From: Sphingomonadales bacterium
GTDB lineage: Bacteria; Pseudomonadota; Alphaproteobacteria; Sphingomonadales; Sphingomonadaceae
Reading direction: 5' to 3'
Assembly: GCA_025351405.1 (NCBI GenBank)
Contig: JANXVZ010000005.1
Location: 1 to 64,000 of the forward strand
DNA length: 64,000 nt
Every line of letters begins with the position of its first letter. Positions within the stretch are counted from its first letter, which is position 1. Below the pieces are notes generated by a model. It saw nothing but the letters and a program-made list of their open reading frames with translations, did not search any database and was not told where the DNA came from. Shown here in pieces: positions 21,466 to 33,383 of this stretch. Both the position numbers and the translations under genes were made by a program.

Positions 21466-22959
21466 TCAGTCGCGCTGCTCCGGATAATATTCGTCAAGGG
21501 CGCGATCGGCAAATTTGGTGGTCGATTTGTGGAAGGTCAGCGGCACCGTCCCGGTCGAGCCATGGCGCTGCTTGGCGACGATGACTTCGGCGAGGCCCGA
21601 TATCTTGACGGCCTTTTCCATCCACTTGTCGTGCTTGTCCTTGTCCTCGATGTCGGGCTGCTTGAGCGAGTGGTAATATTCGTCGCGATAGACAAACAGC
21701 ACGATGTCGGCGTCCTGCTCGATGGTGCCCGATTCGCGCAGATCCGATAGCTGCGGGCGCTTGTCCTCGCGCGCTTCGACGGCACGGCTCAACTGCGACA
21801 GCGCCAGCACCGGCACTTCGAGCTCCTTGGCCAAGGTCTTCAATCCGCGGGTAATTTCCGATATTTCCTGGACACGATTCTCGTTCATGGCGCGCGACGA
21901 ACCCTGCAGCAGCTGCAGATAGTCGACCACGATCAGGCCGATATCGCGCTGCCGCTTCAACCGCCGGGCACGCGTCCGCAACGCCGCGATCGACAAGGCA
22001 GGCGTGTCGTCGATGAAGAACGGCAGGTCGTTCAGGTCCCGCGCGGCGCGGCACATCCGGTCGTATTCGAGCTGGTTGATCTCGCCCTTGCGCAGGCTTT
22101 CCGAATTGATCGAGGACTGTTCGGCAAGGATACGCGTCGCCAGCTGGTCCGACGACATTTCGAGGCTGAAAAATGCCACGGGGGCGCCGCTGCTCTTGTC
22201 CTTGGGAATGCCGTCGGCGGCGTCGCGCAGGTAACGCTGGGCGCATGAGAAGGAAATGTTGGTGGCGAGCGCGGTCTTGCCCATGGCTGGCCGTCCGGCG
22301 AGCACGACAAGGTCGGAGCGCTGCAGCCCGCCGAGCTTGGTGTTGAGCGCATCGAGCCCGGTGGTCAGCCCGGACAATTTGCCCCCCGACTGCATGGCAC
22401 GGGTGGCCATCGTCACCGATTGCGTTGCGGCCTGGGCAAAGGTCTTGACCGCGCCGGACACTTCGCCCGCCTCCGCAACCTTGTAGAGCGCCATCTCGGC
22501 TTCGGCGATCTGCTTCAGCGGTTCGACATCGGTCGATGTGTCGGCAGCGCTGATCGCCATCTCGCGGCCGACACGGATGAGCTCACGCAGCAGCGCAAGG
22601 TCATAGATTTGCTGGGCAAAGTCCTTGGCGGCGATAAGTGCGCCGCTGTGCTGCGTCATCGCGGCAAGATATGAGGCGCCGCCCATGTCGGCCATCGCCT
22701 GGCTGGTTTCGAACAGCGGGCGCAGGGTCACGGGGTTGGCGGCCATCTTGCGGTCGATCAGCCGCAGGATCGCGTCATAGACCTCGCCATGCAGGCTTTC
22801 GGCGAAATGCTCCGACCGCAGCTTCATCATGACATCCTCGACCAGCCGGTTGTCGATCATCAGCGCCCCGAGCAGCGCGATCTCGGCTTCGAGATTCTGC
22901 GGCAGGGTGGCAGCTTCAGAGGCGGGCTCGACGACGCGGAAGGTGGGGATTGAGGCCAT
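21466..22959 (-). CDS. dnaB: Replicative DNA helicase DnaB
   Basis: DnaB is the hexameric helicase that unwinds DNA at the replication fork and binds primase. The 497-residue protein has the N-terminal DnaB domain (LPQNLEAEIALLGALMID near residue 20), Walker A (GRPAMGKTALATN near residue 210), Walker B (DIGLIVVDYLQLL) and the C-terminal motif DIVLFVYRDEYY. ATG 22959 matches the usual start shortly before the first domain; the frame is open further upstream but reads into non-coding sequence before nusB. It is divergent from nusB. Confidence 0.96.
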   Translation of the reverse strand: MASIPTFRVVEPASEAATLPQNLEAEIALLGALMIDNRLVEDVMMKLRSEHFAESLHGEVYDAILRLIDRKMAANPVTLRPLFETSQAMADMGGASYLAAMTQHSGALIAAKDFAQQIYDLALLRELIRVGREMAISAADTSTDVEPLKQIAEAEMALYKVAEAGEVSGAVKTFAQAATQSVTMATRAMQSGGKLSGLTTGLDALNTKLGGLQRSDLVVLAGRPAMGKTALATNISFSCAQRYLRDAADGIPKDKSSGAPVAFFSLEMSSDQLATRILAEQSSINSESLRKGEINQLEYDRMCRAARDLNDLPFFIDDTPALSIAALRTRARRLKRQRDIGLIVVDYLQLLQGSSRAMNENRVQEISEITRGLKTLAKELEVPVLALSQLSRAVEAREDKRPQLSDLRESGTIEQDADIVLFVYRDEYYHSLKQPDIEDKDKHDKWMEKAVKISGLAEVIVAKQRHGSTGTVPLTFHKSTTKFADRALDEYYPEQRD

Positions 22960-23158
22960 GGCGCATAGTCGCGCATGGGCGGGCCGACGGCAAGGTTCGG
23001 GGTCCAAGGAAGTCGGGACAAGGCTGGGGATAACCCGGTATCGACGCGGGACAAGCGCCGCCTTCGACGGGCCGCAGCGGGGAGCCAACAGGCGGAGTCT
23101 GTTGCGGCGGTGGGCGGGCAGCGTGACTTCCCGGGCCAGCCGCGCTAAACGCCGCGCC

Positions 23159-23617
23159 GTGTCCAGTTCCTCAGCCATTCCCGCCAATCGTGCCCGTTCC
23201 GCCGCGAGGCTGGGCGCCGTGCAGGCTTTGTACCAGCGCGAGATGGGGGGCGACCCCGTCGCGAAATTGCTCCACGAGTTCCACGCGCACCGATTGGGGC
23301 AGGAGATCGAGGGTGCCGATTATGCCGAGGCCGATGGGGCATTTTTCGACGACCTGGTGACGGGGGTCGCGGCGCGACAGGACGAGCTCGACGCACTGAT
23401 CAGCGCTGCGCTGGCGACTGGCTGGGCAATCGATCGTCTCGACAAGCCGATGCGGGCGTTGTTGCGTGCGGCCTGTTTCGAGCTGCTGGCGCGCCCCGAC
23501 GTGACGGCGGCGACGGTGATCGACGAATATGTCGATGTGTCCCATGCCTTCCACGCCGAAAAGGACGCCAAATTCGTCAACGGCCTGCTCGACACCGTGG
23601 CGCGCAAGCTACGCTGA
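23159..23617 (+). CDS. nusB: Transcription antitermination factor NusB
   Basis: NusB joins NusE (S10) and boxA RNA to prevent termination in rRNA operons. The 152-residue product carries ARLGAVQALYQREMGG at its N-terminus and the C-terminal IDEYVDVSHAFHAEKDAKFVNGLLDTVARKL typical of NusB. I chose GTG 23159 because it places the conserved helix about 18 residues in, as in the family. The frame continues upstream over the dnaB promoter region without looking like NusB. thiL follows after six bases, a common alphaproteobacterial pair. Confidence 0.93.
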   Translation: MSSSSAIPANRARSAARLGAVQALYQREMGGDPVAKLLHEFHAHRLGQEIEGADYAEADGAFFDDLVTGVAARQDELDALISAALATGWAIDRLDKPMRALLRAACFELLARPDVTAATVIDEYVDVSHAFHAEKDAKFVNGLLDTVARKLR

Positions 23618-23623
23618 CCGGAG

Positions 23624-24544
23624 GTGGGTGAGCGCGACTTCATCGCTGCGCGCCTCGCCCCGCTTGCCACGACCGCTGCCGCACGCGGCCTTTCCGATGA
23701 TGCCGCGGTGTGGTCACCACCATTGGGGCGTGACCTGGTGTTCACCCATGACGTGCTAGCCTGCGGCGTGCACTATCTGCCGTCGGACCCGCCTTCCGAC
23801 ATCGCCTGGAAGCTGCTGGCGGTGAACTTGTCCGATCTCGCTGCGATGGGCGCGCGACCCTCAGGCGTACTGATGGGGCTGGGCCTTTCAATCGCCGAGG
23901 ACGACATCTGGAGAGCCGCCTTTGCGGACGGTCTCGGGCGGGCGCTGCGGCATTTCGGCGTGGCGCTATGGGGCGGCGACACCGTCACCGGGCTCGCGCA
24001 GGCTGTCCTCGGCTTGACCGCGATCGGCCATGTCGCGCCGGGGAAGGCACTCTCCAGGAACGGGGCGCAGGTGGGTGACGGCGTCTGGGTTTCGGGGACG
24101 ATCGGCGACGCTGGCCTGGGCCTCGCCATCGCCAGGGGGAAAGCAACGCCGGACCAACGCCTGCTCAACCGCTTTCGCCGTCCCCAGCCGCGGCTGCTCC
24201 TTGGCCAGGCCCTGGTCGGCACGGCGACAGCGTGCATGGATATCTCCGACGGCCTGTTGATCGACGCCGACCGGCTGGCGCAGGCCAGCGGCGTCGGGAT
24301 CGAAATCGACCTGATGGCCATACCGGCAACCGCGGCCGCCTCCGATGCCGAAAGACTGGTGCGCGCCACCGCCGGTGACGATTACGAACTGCTGTTCACT
24401 GCCCCTCCCGGCGTCGATCTTGCCGCGATCGGGGGCAACACGCCCGTGACCCGCATCGGCACGGTGCAGGCCGGTGCCGGCGTACAGATCCGCGGCGAAC
24501 AGGGTGCACTGCCCCTGCCCGAAAGGCTTGGCTGGGAACATTAG
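23624..24544 (+). CDS. thiL: Thiamine-monophosphate kinase ThiL
   Basis: ThiL phosphorylates thiamine monophosphate to thiamine diphosphate, the last step of cofactor synthesis. The 306-residue product shows the AIR-synthetase/PurM fold motifs: GLSDDAAVW near residue 25, LAVNLSDLAAMGARPSGVLMGLGL near 70, the WGGDTV motif, DISDGLLIDADRL near 205 and GDDYELLFT near 250. GTG 23624 is the start; the GGAG just before it lies very close. It follows nusB closely, in the common nusB-thiL order. Confidence 0.94.
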   Translation: MGERDFIAARLAPLATTAAARGLSDDAAVWSPPLGRDLVFTHDVLACGVHYLPSDPPSDIAWKLLAVNLSDLAAMGARPSGVLMGLGLSIAEDDIWRAAFADGLGRALRHFGVALWGGDTVTGLAQAVLGLTAIGHVAPGKALSRNGAQVGDGVWVSGTIGDAGLGLAIARGKATPDQRLLNRFRRPQPRLLLGQALVGTATACMDISDGLLIDADRLAQASGVGIEIDLMAIPATAAASDAERLVRATAGDDYELLFTAPPGVDLAAIGGNTPVTRIGTVQAGAGVQIRGEQGALPLPERLGWEH

Positions 24545-24682
24545 CGGCGACACAGCCACCGACAGCGCTTGCCATCCCCCCGGGGCTTTGCCATGAAGCT
24601 GCCACATTAGGTGCGCGCCCGATGTGATAAAACATTGCAGACGCGGGGCAGTGGGCGCGAAATTCCAAGGGGCCGGACTGAT

Positions 24683-26800
<2,118 letters not shown>

Positions 26801-26855
26801 CGCCGCGTAGCGTCGCGAGGGCGCGCGCCGACAGGAGCAAGCGCGGCCGGCGGGG

Positions 26856-26876
26856 CGGCGGGGCCTTCCCCCGCCG
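26856..26876 (+). terminator. GC-rich hairpin after hppA
   Basis: CGGCGGGG at 26856-26863 pairs with CCCCGCCG at 26869-26876 around a five-base loop, about 55 bases past the hppA stop and before the convergent exonuclease gene. No T run follows, so it may work in either direction or only with Rho. Confidence 0.4.
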
Positions 26877-26935
26877 AACCCGTCCGAGGTAAGCACAGGC
26901 TCTGCCCGTGCCCGTCCTTCCTTCCACGCCGCCCC

Positions 26936-27382
26936 TTAAAGCCGCAGATCCGCCTCCCGCGCCAGCACACGCGCCCGCAGCGCCACCGCATCATTATAAG
27001 CATTGTGCGGCACCGCGCTGGCCACGGCAGCGTCGAAATCGAAAATGTCGATTAGCTGGAACGACAACGGCGGAACCGGGAGCGCCTTGCCGGGCCCGGT
27101 GACGAGCAAGCGCGCGGCATGGGCGATATCCTCGGGCCAATCGGCAACGATCAACGGTTCACCGTCCGCCCCCAAAAATTCGGCGAAGGCCCAGGCGACA
27201 TCGCGGCGCGAACGCGCGACGGTATTGAGGACGGGGATGACATTGGCAGCGACCCAAGGATGCGGATCAGCACAGGCGATTGCTTCGTAAAAGAACGGCG
27301 CCTGTGCATCCTCGGGTACCAACGCCAGTGATATGAGGTCGCCGCAAAACCCGTTGAATTCGGTATCGAGAAAATATCGCAT
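26936..27382 (-). CDS. DEDDh-type 3'-5' exoribonuclease-like protein
   Basis: This is a 148-residue protein with a minimal DEDD exonuclease fold. It opens with MRYFLDTEFNG, supplying the first catalytic Asp and Glu. A middle Asp lies in VADWPED, and the C-terminal HNAYNDAVALR gives the His and last Asp. It resembles the small exoribonucleases of the Rv2179c type rather than RNase D or oligoribonuclease. It would act on RNA 3' ends with two metal ions; the true substrate is unknown. It is convergent with hppA and divergent from lnt. Confidence 0.8.
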   Translation of the reverse strand: MRYFLDTEFNGFCGDLISLALVPEDAQAPFFYEAIACADPHPWVAANVIPVLNTVARSRRDVAWAFAEFLGADGEPLIVADWPEDIAHAARLLVTGPGKALPVPPLSFQLIDIFDFDAAVASAVPHNAYNDAVALRARVLAREADLRL

Positions 27383-27481
27383 CGCCCCACCTCGCCTGTC
27401 GCGCGTCCATCGGCTCGATAGCAGACCCGCGGTTGCGCCCCCACTGGCCTTTGACGCGCAATCCCGCTAACCCCTCGCGCC

Positions 27482-29032
27482 GTGCTGCCTGCCCGCCTTT
27501 CCCCCCGTCTCCTTGCCTTGCTGGCGGCTGGCTCCGGTGTCGTCGCGGCACTCGGGTTCGCCCCCTGGGACATCTGGCCCCTGGCCATCATCGGCATCGC
27601 GGCGTTGTTCTGGCTGGTCGATATTGCCCCGTCGCGGCGCAGCGCGGTGCTTGTCGGCTGGCTGTTCGGCACCGGGCATTTCAGCTTCGGCCTCGGCTGG
27701 ATCGCCCATGCCTTTACCTATCAGTCAAAGATGCCGCCGGCCCTGGGCTGGGTCACAGTGGTCGGGCTGGCGATGTTCCTCGCACTTTACGCAGTGCTGG
27801 CCGCGGGGCTGGCGCGCGCGCTGGCGGTATCGCCACTGGCGCGGGTGGCGGTCTTCGCTTCGACCTGGATGCTCGGCGAATGGCTGCGCGGATGGGTGCT
27901 GACCGGGTTCGCGTGGAACCCGCTCGGCGCCGCCTGGCTGCCCGCACCGGGGGTGGCGCAATTGGCGGCTTACGGCGGGGCCCTGTCGCTGTCGGGGCTG
28001 GCAATGCTGGCCGGCGGCGGAGTGTGGCTGTTGCTGCGTGCCGGGGCGGTGCGGGCCGAGCGCCTGGCCGCGTTGGCGATCGGCCTCGGCGTCGTCGTCG
28101 CCGGCGCCATCGGAGCGCTGCGCGACGCCGGCCTGCCACCGGCGAATGGCCCGACGGTCTATCTCGTCCAGCCCGATATCGGCCAGGACGAGCGCTATCT
28201 CGAAGGTTCGGACGCGGCGCATCTCAACAAATACCTGGCCCTGACCGCGGATGCGCTGGCCCGGCGCGCCTCGCCGCAGGGGGCGCTGGTGCTCTGGTCC
28301 GAAGGCGCGGTGCCTTATCTGGTCGAGGAGGACGCCGGAGTACGCGCCGCGCTGGCGAGCGTCCTTGGCCCCCGTGACCTGCTGCTGTTCGGCGGCACCG
28401 CAGCGATTCGCGACGGGCGCGGCGAAGCGACGGCGCTGACCAACAGCCTCTATGTCATCGACGCCGCGGGCGTCCTGCGCGGCCGCTACGACAAGGCGCA
28501 TCTGGTGCCGCTGGGCGAATATGTCCCGGCCAAGGCGCTGATGACCGCGCTCGGCGTGGCACGGCTGGTCCCGGGCGATCTCGAATTCCACCCTGGTCCC
28601 GGCCCGCGCACGCTGGCCCTGCCCGGCTTTCCGGCCGCCGCCATGCAGATCTGCTACGAGATAATTTTCCCAGGCGCGGTCGTCGATGCCGAAAATCGCC
28701 CGGCGTGGATCGCCAACGTGTCGAACGATGCCTGGTATGGCCCCGATGGACCGCCGCAACATCTGGCACAGGCGCGGTTGCGCGCCATCGAGGAGGGCCT
28801 GCCGATTGCCCGTGCAACGCCTACGGGCGTCAGCGCGATGATCGATGCGCATGGGCATGTCAGCGGCGCGCTGCCGCTCGGCACCCAGGGCGTCAGCGCG
28901 GTGCGGTTGCCGGCGGCGTTGCCGGCGACACTGTTTGCGCGAATCGGGCATCTGGTGCCGCTGGGGTTCGGGCTGGCGCTGCTGGCAACCGGACTGGCAG
29001 TCGACCGCCGAACGAGGCGGTTCAACACATAA
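27482..29032 (+). CDS. lnt: Apolipoprotein N-acyltransferase Lnt
   Basis: Lnt adds the third acyl chain to lipoproteins in the inner membrane. The 516-residue product has about seven membrane segments in the first 210 residues, then a periplasmic nitrilase-like domain with the catalytic triad E274 (LWSEGAVP), K338 ([14 protein letters not shown]) and C391 (QICYE), followed by a final membrane helix. The GTG at 27482 is the first codon of the conserved N-terminus. Predicted lipoproteins in this window, such as LemA and the GlcG-domain protein, would be its substrates. Confidence 0.93.
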   Translation: MLPARLSPRLLALLAAGSGVVAALGFAPWDIWPLAIIGIAALFWLVDIAPSRRSAVLVGWLFGTGHFSFGLGWIAHAFTYQSKMPPALGWVTVVGLAMFLALYAVLAAGLARALAVSPLARVAVFASTWMLGEWLRGWVLTGFAWNPLGAAWLPAPGVAQLAAYGGALSLSGLAMLAGGGVWLLLRAGAVRAERLAALAIGLGVVVAGAIGALRDAGLPPANGPTVYLVQPDIGQDERYLEGSDAAHLNKYLALTADALARRASPQGALVLWSEGAVPYLVEEDAGVRAALASVLGPRDLLLFGGTAAIRDGRGEATALTNSLYVIDAAGVLRGRYDKAHLVPLGEYVPAKALMTALGVARLVPGDLEFHPGPGPRTLALPGFPAAAMQICYEIIFPGAVVDAENRPAWIANVSNDAWYGPDGPPQHLAQARLRAIEEGLPIARATPTGVSAMIDAHGHVSGALPLGTQGVSAVRLPAALPATLFARIGHLVPLGFGLALLATGLAVDRRTRRFNT

Positions 29033-29112
29033 AGCTATCCTTATACCCTTGCGCGCAGCCGCGGTGCCGCCTAGACGCCAAGGGCACATTTCCAGCACGA
29101 ACGGGAAACCAG

Positions 29113-30354
29113 ATGGCGCGCAGTTCCTATTTTTTCACCAGCGAATCGGTTTCCGAGGGCCACCCCGACAAGGTCGCCGACCAGATTTCCGATGCCGTCG
29201 TTGACCTGTTCCTGTCAAAGGATCCGGAGGCACGGGTCGCCTGCGAGACGTTGACGACGACCAATCGCGTCGTACTTGCCGGCGAAGTCCGCGGGCTCGG
29301 CATGATCGACAGGCACGGCAACTGGGCGCCCGGCGCGCAGGAGGAAATCCAGACCGTCGTGCGTGAAACGGTGAGGCGCATCGGCTATGAGCAGGACGGC
29401 TTTCATTGGCAGAACCTGACCTTCGAAAACCATCTGCACCCGCAATCGGCGCACATCGCCCAAGGTGTCGATGCCGTCGGCAACAAGGACGAGGGCGCCG
29501 GCGACCAGGGCATCATGTTCGGTTATGCCACCGACGAGACCCCCGACCTGATGCCGGCGACGCTGTATTATTCGCACAAGATCCTCGAGCGCATGGCTGA
29601 CGATCGCCATTCGGGCAAGGCACCGTTTCTGGAGCCCGACGCAAAGAGCCAGGTGACGCTGGCCTATGAAAACGAAATCCCGGTGCGCGCCACGGCGCTC
29701 GTGGTTTCGACGCAGCACGCCGTCGATTATTGCCTGCCGTGGGACGACGGCGACGCCAAGGGTGGCGATGCCGTCAAATACGCCGTGCTGCGCGACTATG
29801 TCATGGGGGTTTTCAAGGACATTCTCCCTGATGGTTTCATCACCGATGAAACCGCGATCCACGTCAACCCGACCGGGCGCTTCGAAATCGGTGGCCCCGA
29901 TGGCGATGCCGGCGTGACCGGCCGCAAGATCATCGTCGACACCTATGGCGGCGCCTCGCCCCATGGCGGCGGCGCTTTCAGCGGCAAGGACCCTACCAAG
30001 GTCGACCGGTCCGCTGCCTACATCACGCGCTACCTCGCCAAGAATGTCGTCGCCGCCGGGCTGGCGCGGCGCTGCACGATCCAGCTGTCCTATGCCATCG
30101 GCGTTGCGGAGCCGCTGTCGGTCTATGTCGACCTGCACGGCACCGGCACCGTTGACGAGGGCAAGCTGGAGGCCGTCCTGCCCAAGCTGGTGCGGCTGAC
30201 GCCCAAGGGTATCCGCACGCACCTGGGGCTGAACAAGCCGATTTACCAGCGCAGCGCCGCTTATGGCCATTTCGGTCGCCAACCCGATGCGGATGGCGGA
30301 TTTTCCTGGGAAAAAACCGATCTCGTCGAAGCGTTGAAGTCGGCCGTAGCCTGA
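29113..30354 (+). CDS. metK: S-adenosylmethionine synthetase MetK
   Basis: MetK makes S-adenosylmethionine from methionine and ATP in the cytoplasm, and so supplies the methyl donor for BchM among others. The 413-residue product begins [20 protein letters not shown], with the catalytic histidine in GHPDK. It carries the [12 protein letters not shown] motif and the P-loop-like [19 protein letters not shown] 29113 is preferred; the frame reads open upstream inside lnt but without homology. I looked for a SAM-responsive leader in the 80 bases before it and could not support one. Confidence 0.96.
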   Translation: MARSSYFFTSESVSEGHPDKVADQISDAVVDLFLSKDPEARVACETLTTTNRVVLAGEVRGLGMIDRHGNWAPGAQEEIQTVVRETVRRIGYEQDGFHWQNLTFENHLHPQSAHIAQGVDAVGNKDEGAGDQGIMFGYATDETPDLMPATLYYSHKILERMADDRHSGKAPFLEPDAKSQVTLAYENEIPVRATALVVSTQHAVDYCLPWDDGDAKGGDAVKYAVLRDYVMGVFKDILPDGFITDETAIHVNPTGRFEIGGPDGDAGVTGRKIIVDTYGGASPHGGGAFSGKDPTKVDRSAAYITRYLAKNVVAAGLARRCTIQLSYAIGVAEPLSVYVDLHGTGTVDEGKLEAVLPKLVRLTPKGIRTHLGLNKPIYQRSAAYGHFGRQPDADGGFSWEKTDLVEALKSAVA

Positions 30355-30392
30355 CCATTCCGTCCTCGGACGGGGCAAAACAGCATTCACAG

Positions 30393-31076
30393 ATGATTTC
30401 GGACCCCGCCACCATTCGCCAGCTCTATGGCCGCCGCACCGGCCACAAGCTGCGGATCGGCCAGGCGGCACTGGTCGAAAACCTGCTGCCGCAAATGGCG
30501 CTGCCCGAAAAAGGCCAGCTCGACGCCCCGACGCTGTTCGGCGATGAACGCCCCCTGTGGCTGGAGATCGGCTTTGGCCGCGGCGAACACATGGCCGGGC
30601 AGGCCGCCGCCAACCCGCAGGTCGGCATCATCGGTGCCGAGCCATTCCTCGACGGTGTCGTCGGTGCATTGCTCGAAGTCGAGGAGCGCGGGCTGACCAA
30701 CGTTCGCCTGCACAACGGCGATGCACTCGACGTGCTCGACCGGCTGCCCGACGCCAGCATCGACCGGTTGTTCCTGCTTCACCCGGACCCCTGGCCCAAG
30801 GCACGTCATGCCAAGCGCCGCTTCGTCAACCCGGGGCCGCTGGACATGGTCGCCCGGGTGCTGAAACCAGGCGGCGAATTCCGCCTTGGTACCGACCACC
30901 CGATCTATTGTCGCTGGGCGATGATGCAAATGGGCAAGCGCCGCGATTTCGAATGGCTGGCGCTTGGCCCGGGGGACTGGCAGGTGCGCCCCGATGACTG
31001 GCCGCAGACGCGTTATGAAGCCAAGGCGCGGCGGCTTGGGCATGAAGTCTGGTATTTCCGGTACGTGCGCCGCTGA
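30393..31076 (+). CDS. trmB: tRNA (guanine-N7-)-methyltransferase TrmB
   Basis: TrmB makes 7-methylguanosine at position 46 of tRNA variable loops, using S-adenosylmethionine. The 227-residue protein has motif I LEIGFGRGEHM near residue 55, the FLLHPDPWPKARHAKRRF signature near 130-147 and a C-terminal TRYEAKARRLGHEVWYFRY. It lies 38 bases after metK, which makes its cofactor, so they may share a transcript. Confidence 0.94.
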   Translation: MISDPATIRQLYGRRTGHKLRIGQAALVENLLPQMALPEKGQLDAPTLFGDERPLWLEIGFGRGEHMAGQAAANPQVGIIGAEPFLDGVVGALLEVEERGLTNVRLHNGDALDVLDRLPDASIDRLFLLHPDPWPKARHAKRRFVNPGPLDMVARVLKPGGEFRLGTDHPIYCRWAMMQMGKRRDFEWLALGPGDWQVRPDDWPQTRYEAKARRLGHEVWYFRYVRR

Positions 31077-31107
31077 TCTGCGCCGTGCCATCCCGGCTTG
31101 CCGTCGC

Positions 31108-31776
31108 CTAGATCTCGATCAGCCGGTCCGGCAGTTCGTTGGGATTGTCCGCTTCGGGCGGGAAGTGTTCGGCCAGGACGCCACCAGCAAGCCGGATGGC
31201 CGTAACCATGCCGTCGGCGGCCTGGCCTGAACGGATACCATCGGTTAGCGCGGTTATCGTCGCGCCCCAGTGTTCGGGCGATACCTTGGCGAAAACCGCG
31301 GTGTCGGCAATGACTTCGGCAATGTGATCCGGCTCGTCGATATAGATGAGGACGCCGGTGCGCCCCTGCGTCGCTTCAAGACCGCGGGCCTTGAACTGGG
31401 TCAGCGCGGCGCGGTGGACCCGGTCCCGGCGCAGGCCGGCCGGGGTCAGCACCCGCGCCAGCCGGGTGTTCCACGCCAGTGCCAGCACCGCTGCGAAAAC
31501 CGCCGCCTGCACCGCCACGAGCGCTTCGATGTTCCGTACATCGCGGACGGCGGGCTCGATCGCGTCCCAATCCGGAAACATTGCAGCCGGCGACCAGCCG
31601 AGCAGCACCGCACCAAGCGGCAGCGCAAAGCCGGCGAGGGCGGCGATGCTGAGCGCGGTCGCCGGGTATCGCGCCACTTCCGACGAGGTGATGACGACGA
31701 TTTCACCCGAAGTAAGGCTCTCGGCAGCGGCAATGGCCTCCCCGACACGCGTGCGTTCGCTTTCGCTGAACAGCAT
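31108..31776 (-). CDS. TPM-domain membrane protein (second of a pair)
   Basis: This is a 222-residue protein with a TPM-type domain. An N-terminal segment (FSESERTRVGEAIAAAESLTSGEIVVI) is followed by two membrane helices (about residues 40-100) and a C-terminal half resembling the other half of TPM proteins (GVLIYIDEPDHIAEVIAD). It has no signal peptide. TPM proteins are periplasmic or membrane proteins linked to photosystem II repair in plants and are widespread in bacteria with unclear roles. It starts on a one-base overlap with the stop of the upstream TPM gene (TAATG). Confidence 0.82.
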   Translation of the reverse strand: MLFSESERTRVGEAIAAAESLTSGEIVVITSSEVARYPATALSIAALAGFALPLGAVLLGWSPAAMFPDWDAIEPAVRDVRNIEALVAVQAAVFAAVLALAWNTRLARVLTPAGLRRDRVHRAALTQFKARGLEATQGRTGVLIYIDEPDHIAEVIADTAVFAKVSPEHWGATITALTDGIRSGQAADGMVTAIRLAGGVLAEHFPPEADNPNELPDRLIEI

Positions 31777-32591
31777 TACCAACTGCCCGACGAACCGCCG
31801 CCGCCGAAGCCGCCGCCACCGCCGCCAAAACCGCCGCCGCCGCCCCAACCGCCACCACCGCCACCACCACCGCCCCAGCCGCCAAGGCCCGGACCCCAGA
31901 TGATCGTCGGGCCGGAACCAAGGCCACGCCGGCGCCGCAACACCGATATGACCAGCCAGATGATGACGATGATGATCCAGACGATGGTGCCAAGCCCGGG
32001 GCTTCTGCCGCTGCGCGCCTGCTGGCGTTCGGATACCGCCGCTTGTGCTGCGGCTGCCTGCATCTGTTCGGGGGGCAGTTGCAGCAGTGCCAGCAACGCA
32101 TCGGCGCCGGCAGTCACCCCGCCGGCCATGTCGCCGGCCTTGAAGTGCGGGATGATATCGCGCCGAATGATCTGCGAGGTCAGCGCGTCGGTCAGCGTGC
32201 CTTCCAGGCCATAGCCGACTTCGATCCGCACCTTGCGCTCATTGGGGGCAACGAGAAGGATCACGCCATTGTTGGTGCCCTTCTGGCCGATGCCCCAGGC
32301 ACGGCCGAGTTGATAACCGTAGTCGGCGATGTCATTGCCCTCCAGATCGGGCACCGTCGCCACAACCAGTTGGGTGCCGGTGGCGCGTTCCAGCCCGGCC
32401 AGCCGGGTTTCAAGCGCGGCGCTGACATCGGCCGGCAAAATGTTGGCGGCGTCGGTTACGCGGCCCGACAACTTGGGAAAGGTGGGGGCCGCCTGCGCCG
32501 GAAGCGCGGCAAGGGCAAGACCGAGCAGGGCCAACGCCAGCACGAGCCAGCGCAGCGGGTCGAACAAGCGCCGGGCGTTGCCGGATTGCAT
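31776..32591 (-). CDS. TPM-domain protein with signal peptide, membrane anchor and Gly-rich tail
   Basis: This is a 271-residue YgcG-type TPM protein. It has a signal peptide (about residues 10-32, ending AQA-APTFP), a TPM domain at about 40-165 (LSGRVTDAANILPADVSAALE; NDIADYGYQLGRAWGIGQKG), a single membrane helix near 210 (IVWIIIVIIWLVI) and a glycine- and tryptophan-rich tail ending SSGSW. ATG 32591 is chosen because it begins the signal peptide; the longer frame runs back into lemA. LemA and TPM genes commonly occur together, and the function is unknown. A terminator separates it from lemA, so partial read-through would be needed for co-transcription. Confidence 0.88.
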   Translation of the reverse strand: MQSGNARRLFDPLRWLVLALALLGLALAALPAQAAPTFPKLSGRVTDAANILPADVSAALETRLAGLERATGTQLVVATVPDLEGNDIADYGYQLGRAWGIGQKGTNNGVILLVAPNERKVRIEVGYGLEGTLTDALTSQIIRRDIIPHFKAGDMAGGVTAGADALLALLQLPPEQMQAAAAQAAVSERQQARSGRSPGLGTIVWIIIVIIWLVISVLRRRRGLGSGPTIIWGPGLGGWGGGGGGGGGWGGGGGFGGGGGGFGGGGSSGSW

Positions 32592-32615
32592 GGTATGGGG
32601 AACCCCTGTTGCCGC

Positions 32616-32644
32616 AAAAATGCCGCCGGGCGAACCCGGCGGCA
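32616..32644 (-). terminator. Rho-independent terminator after lemA
   Basis: On the minus strand a perfect 10-base-pair stem (TGCCGCCGGG/CCCGGCGGCA, bases 32644-32621) closes a TTCG tetraloop and is followed by five T. It begins six bases after the lemA stop and precedes the TPM gene start, so it probably sets a lemA:TPM expression ratio. Confidence 0.88.
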
Positions 32645-32649
32645 TCACG

Positions 32650-33249
32650 TCAGAACGCCACCTTGGGCGCTGTATCGGCATTGACGGTCGTCGCCTTGAA
32701 CGAAGCAATCGGCTTCGAGCCGTAAATGACCTTGGCCGCGACCATCGACGGGAAGGTGCGGATTTCGGTGTTATAGTCCTGAACCGAGGCATTATAATCG
32801 CGACGCGCCACGGCGATGCGGTTTTCCGTGCCCTCGAGCTGGGACTGGAGCTGCAGGAAATTTTCGTTCGATTTCAAGTCCGGATATTTCTCGACCGTCA
32901 CGAGCAGCCGGCTTAGCGCGCTGCCGACCTGGGCCTGTGCGGCCTCGAACTTGGCGATCTGGTCGGGATCGGACAATTTGGAGGCATCGACCGTCACCTG
33001 GCTGGCGCTGGCCCGGGCCTTGGTGACGCCTTCCAGAACGTCCTTTTCCTGGGCAGCATAGCCTTTCACCGTGGCGACGAGGTTGGGAATGAGGTCGGCG
33101 CGGCGCTGGTACTGGTTTTCGACATCGCCCCACTTGGCCTTGACCGCTTCCTCCTTGGTCGGAATCGAATTCACCCCGCAGGCGGAGACGCTGAGCGCCA
33201 GTGCGGCAAGGGCGCCGAAGCGGGCAGTGCGGGCAGCAAAAAAGCGCAT
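32650..33249 (-). CDS. lemA: LemA-family lipoprotein
   Basis: This is a 199-residue LemA-family protein of unknown role, predicted to form long helices at the membrane surface. It has a lipoprotein signal with the lipobox LSVSAC near residue 24, then the family core WGDVENQYQRRADLIPNLVATVKGYAAQE and the C-terminal NRIAVARRDYNASVQDYNTEIRTFPS. The start at 33249 begins the signal sequence; an open extension upstream lacks support. It heads a lemA-TPM-TPM group on the minus strand. Confidence 0.92.
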   Translation of the reverse strand: MRFFAARTARFGALAALALSVSACGVNSIPTKEEAVKAKWGDVENQYQRRADLIPNLVATVKGYAAQEKDVLEGVTKARASASQVTVDASKLSDPDQIAKFEAAQAQVGSALSRLLVTVEKYPDLKSNENFLQLQSQLEGTENRIAVARRDYNASVQDYNTEIRTFPSMVAAKVIYGSKPIASFKATTVNADTAPKVAF

Positions 33250-33383
33250 GGTTGAGTCCCCTTCAAATCCCGAATCGCGAAAACCATTGGATTTTCGCGA
33301 GCGCGAGCGGCAGTGTTTCGGTTCACATCCGTTCACGCGCATCTACATAGTGCGTGTGAGGGGACTACAACAGGGGTGGCAGC

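Noticed and set aside
29033-29112. Possible SAM-responsive leader before metK
   Set aside because: Only a five-pair GTGCC/GGCAC stem is visible. No conserved SAM-II or SAM/SAH core could be recognised.
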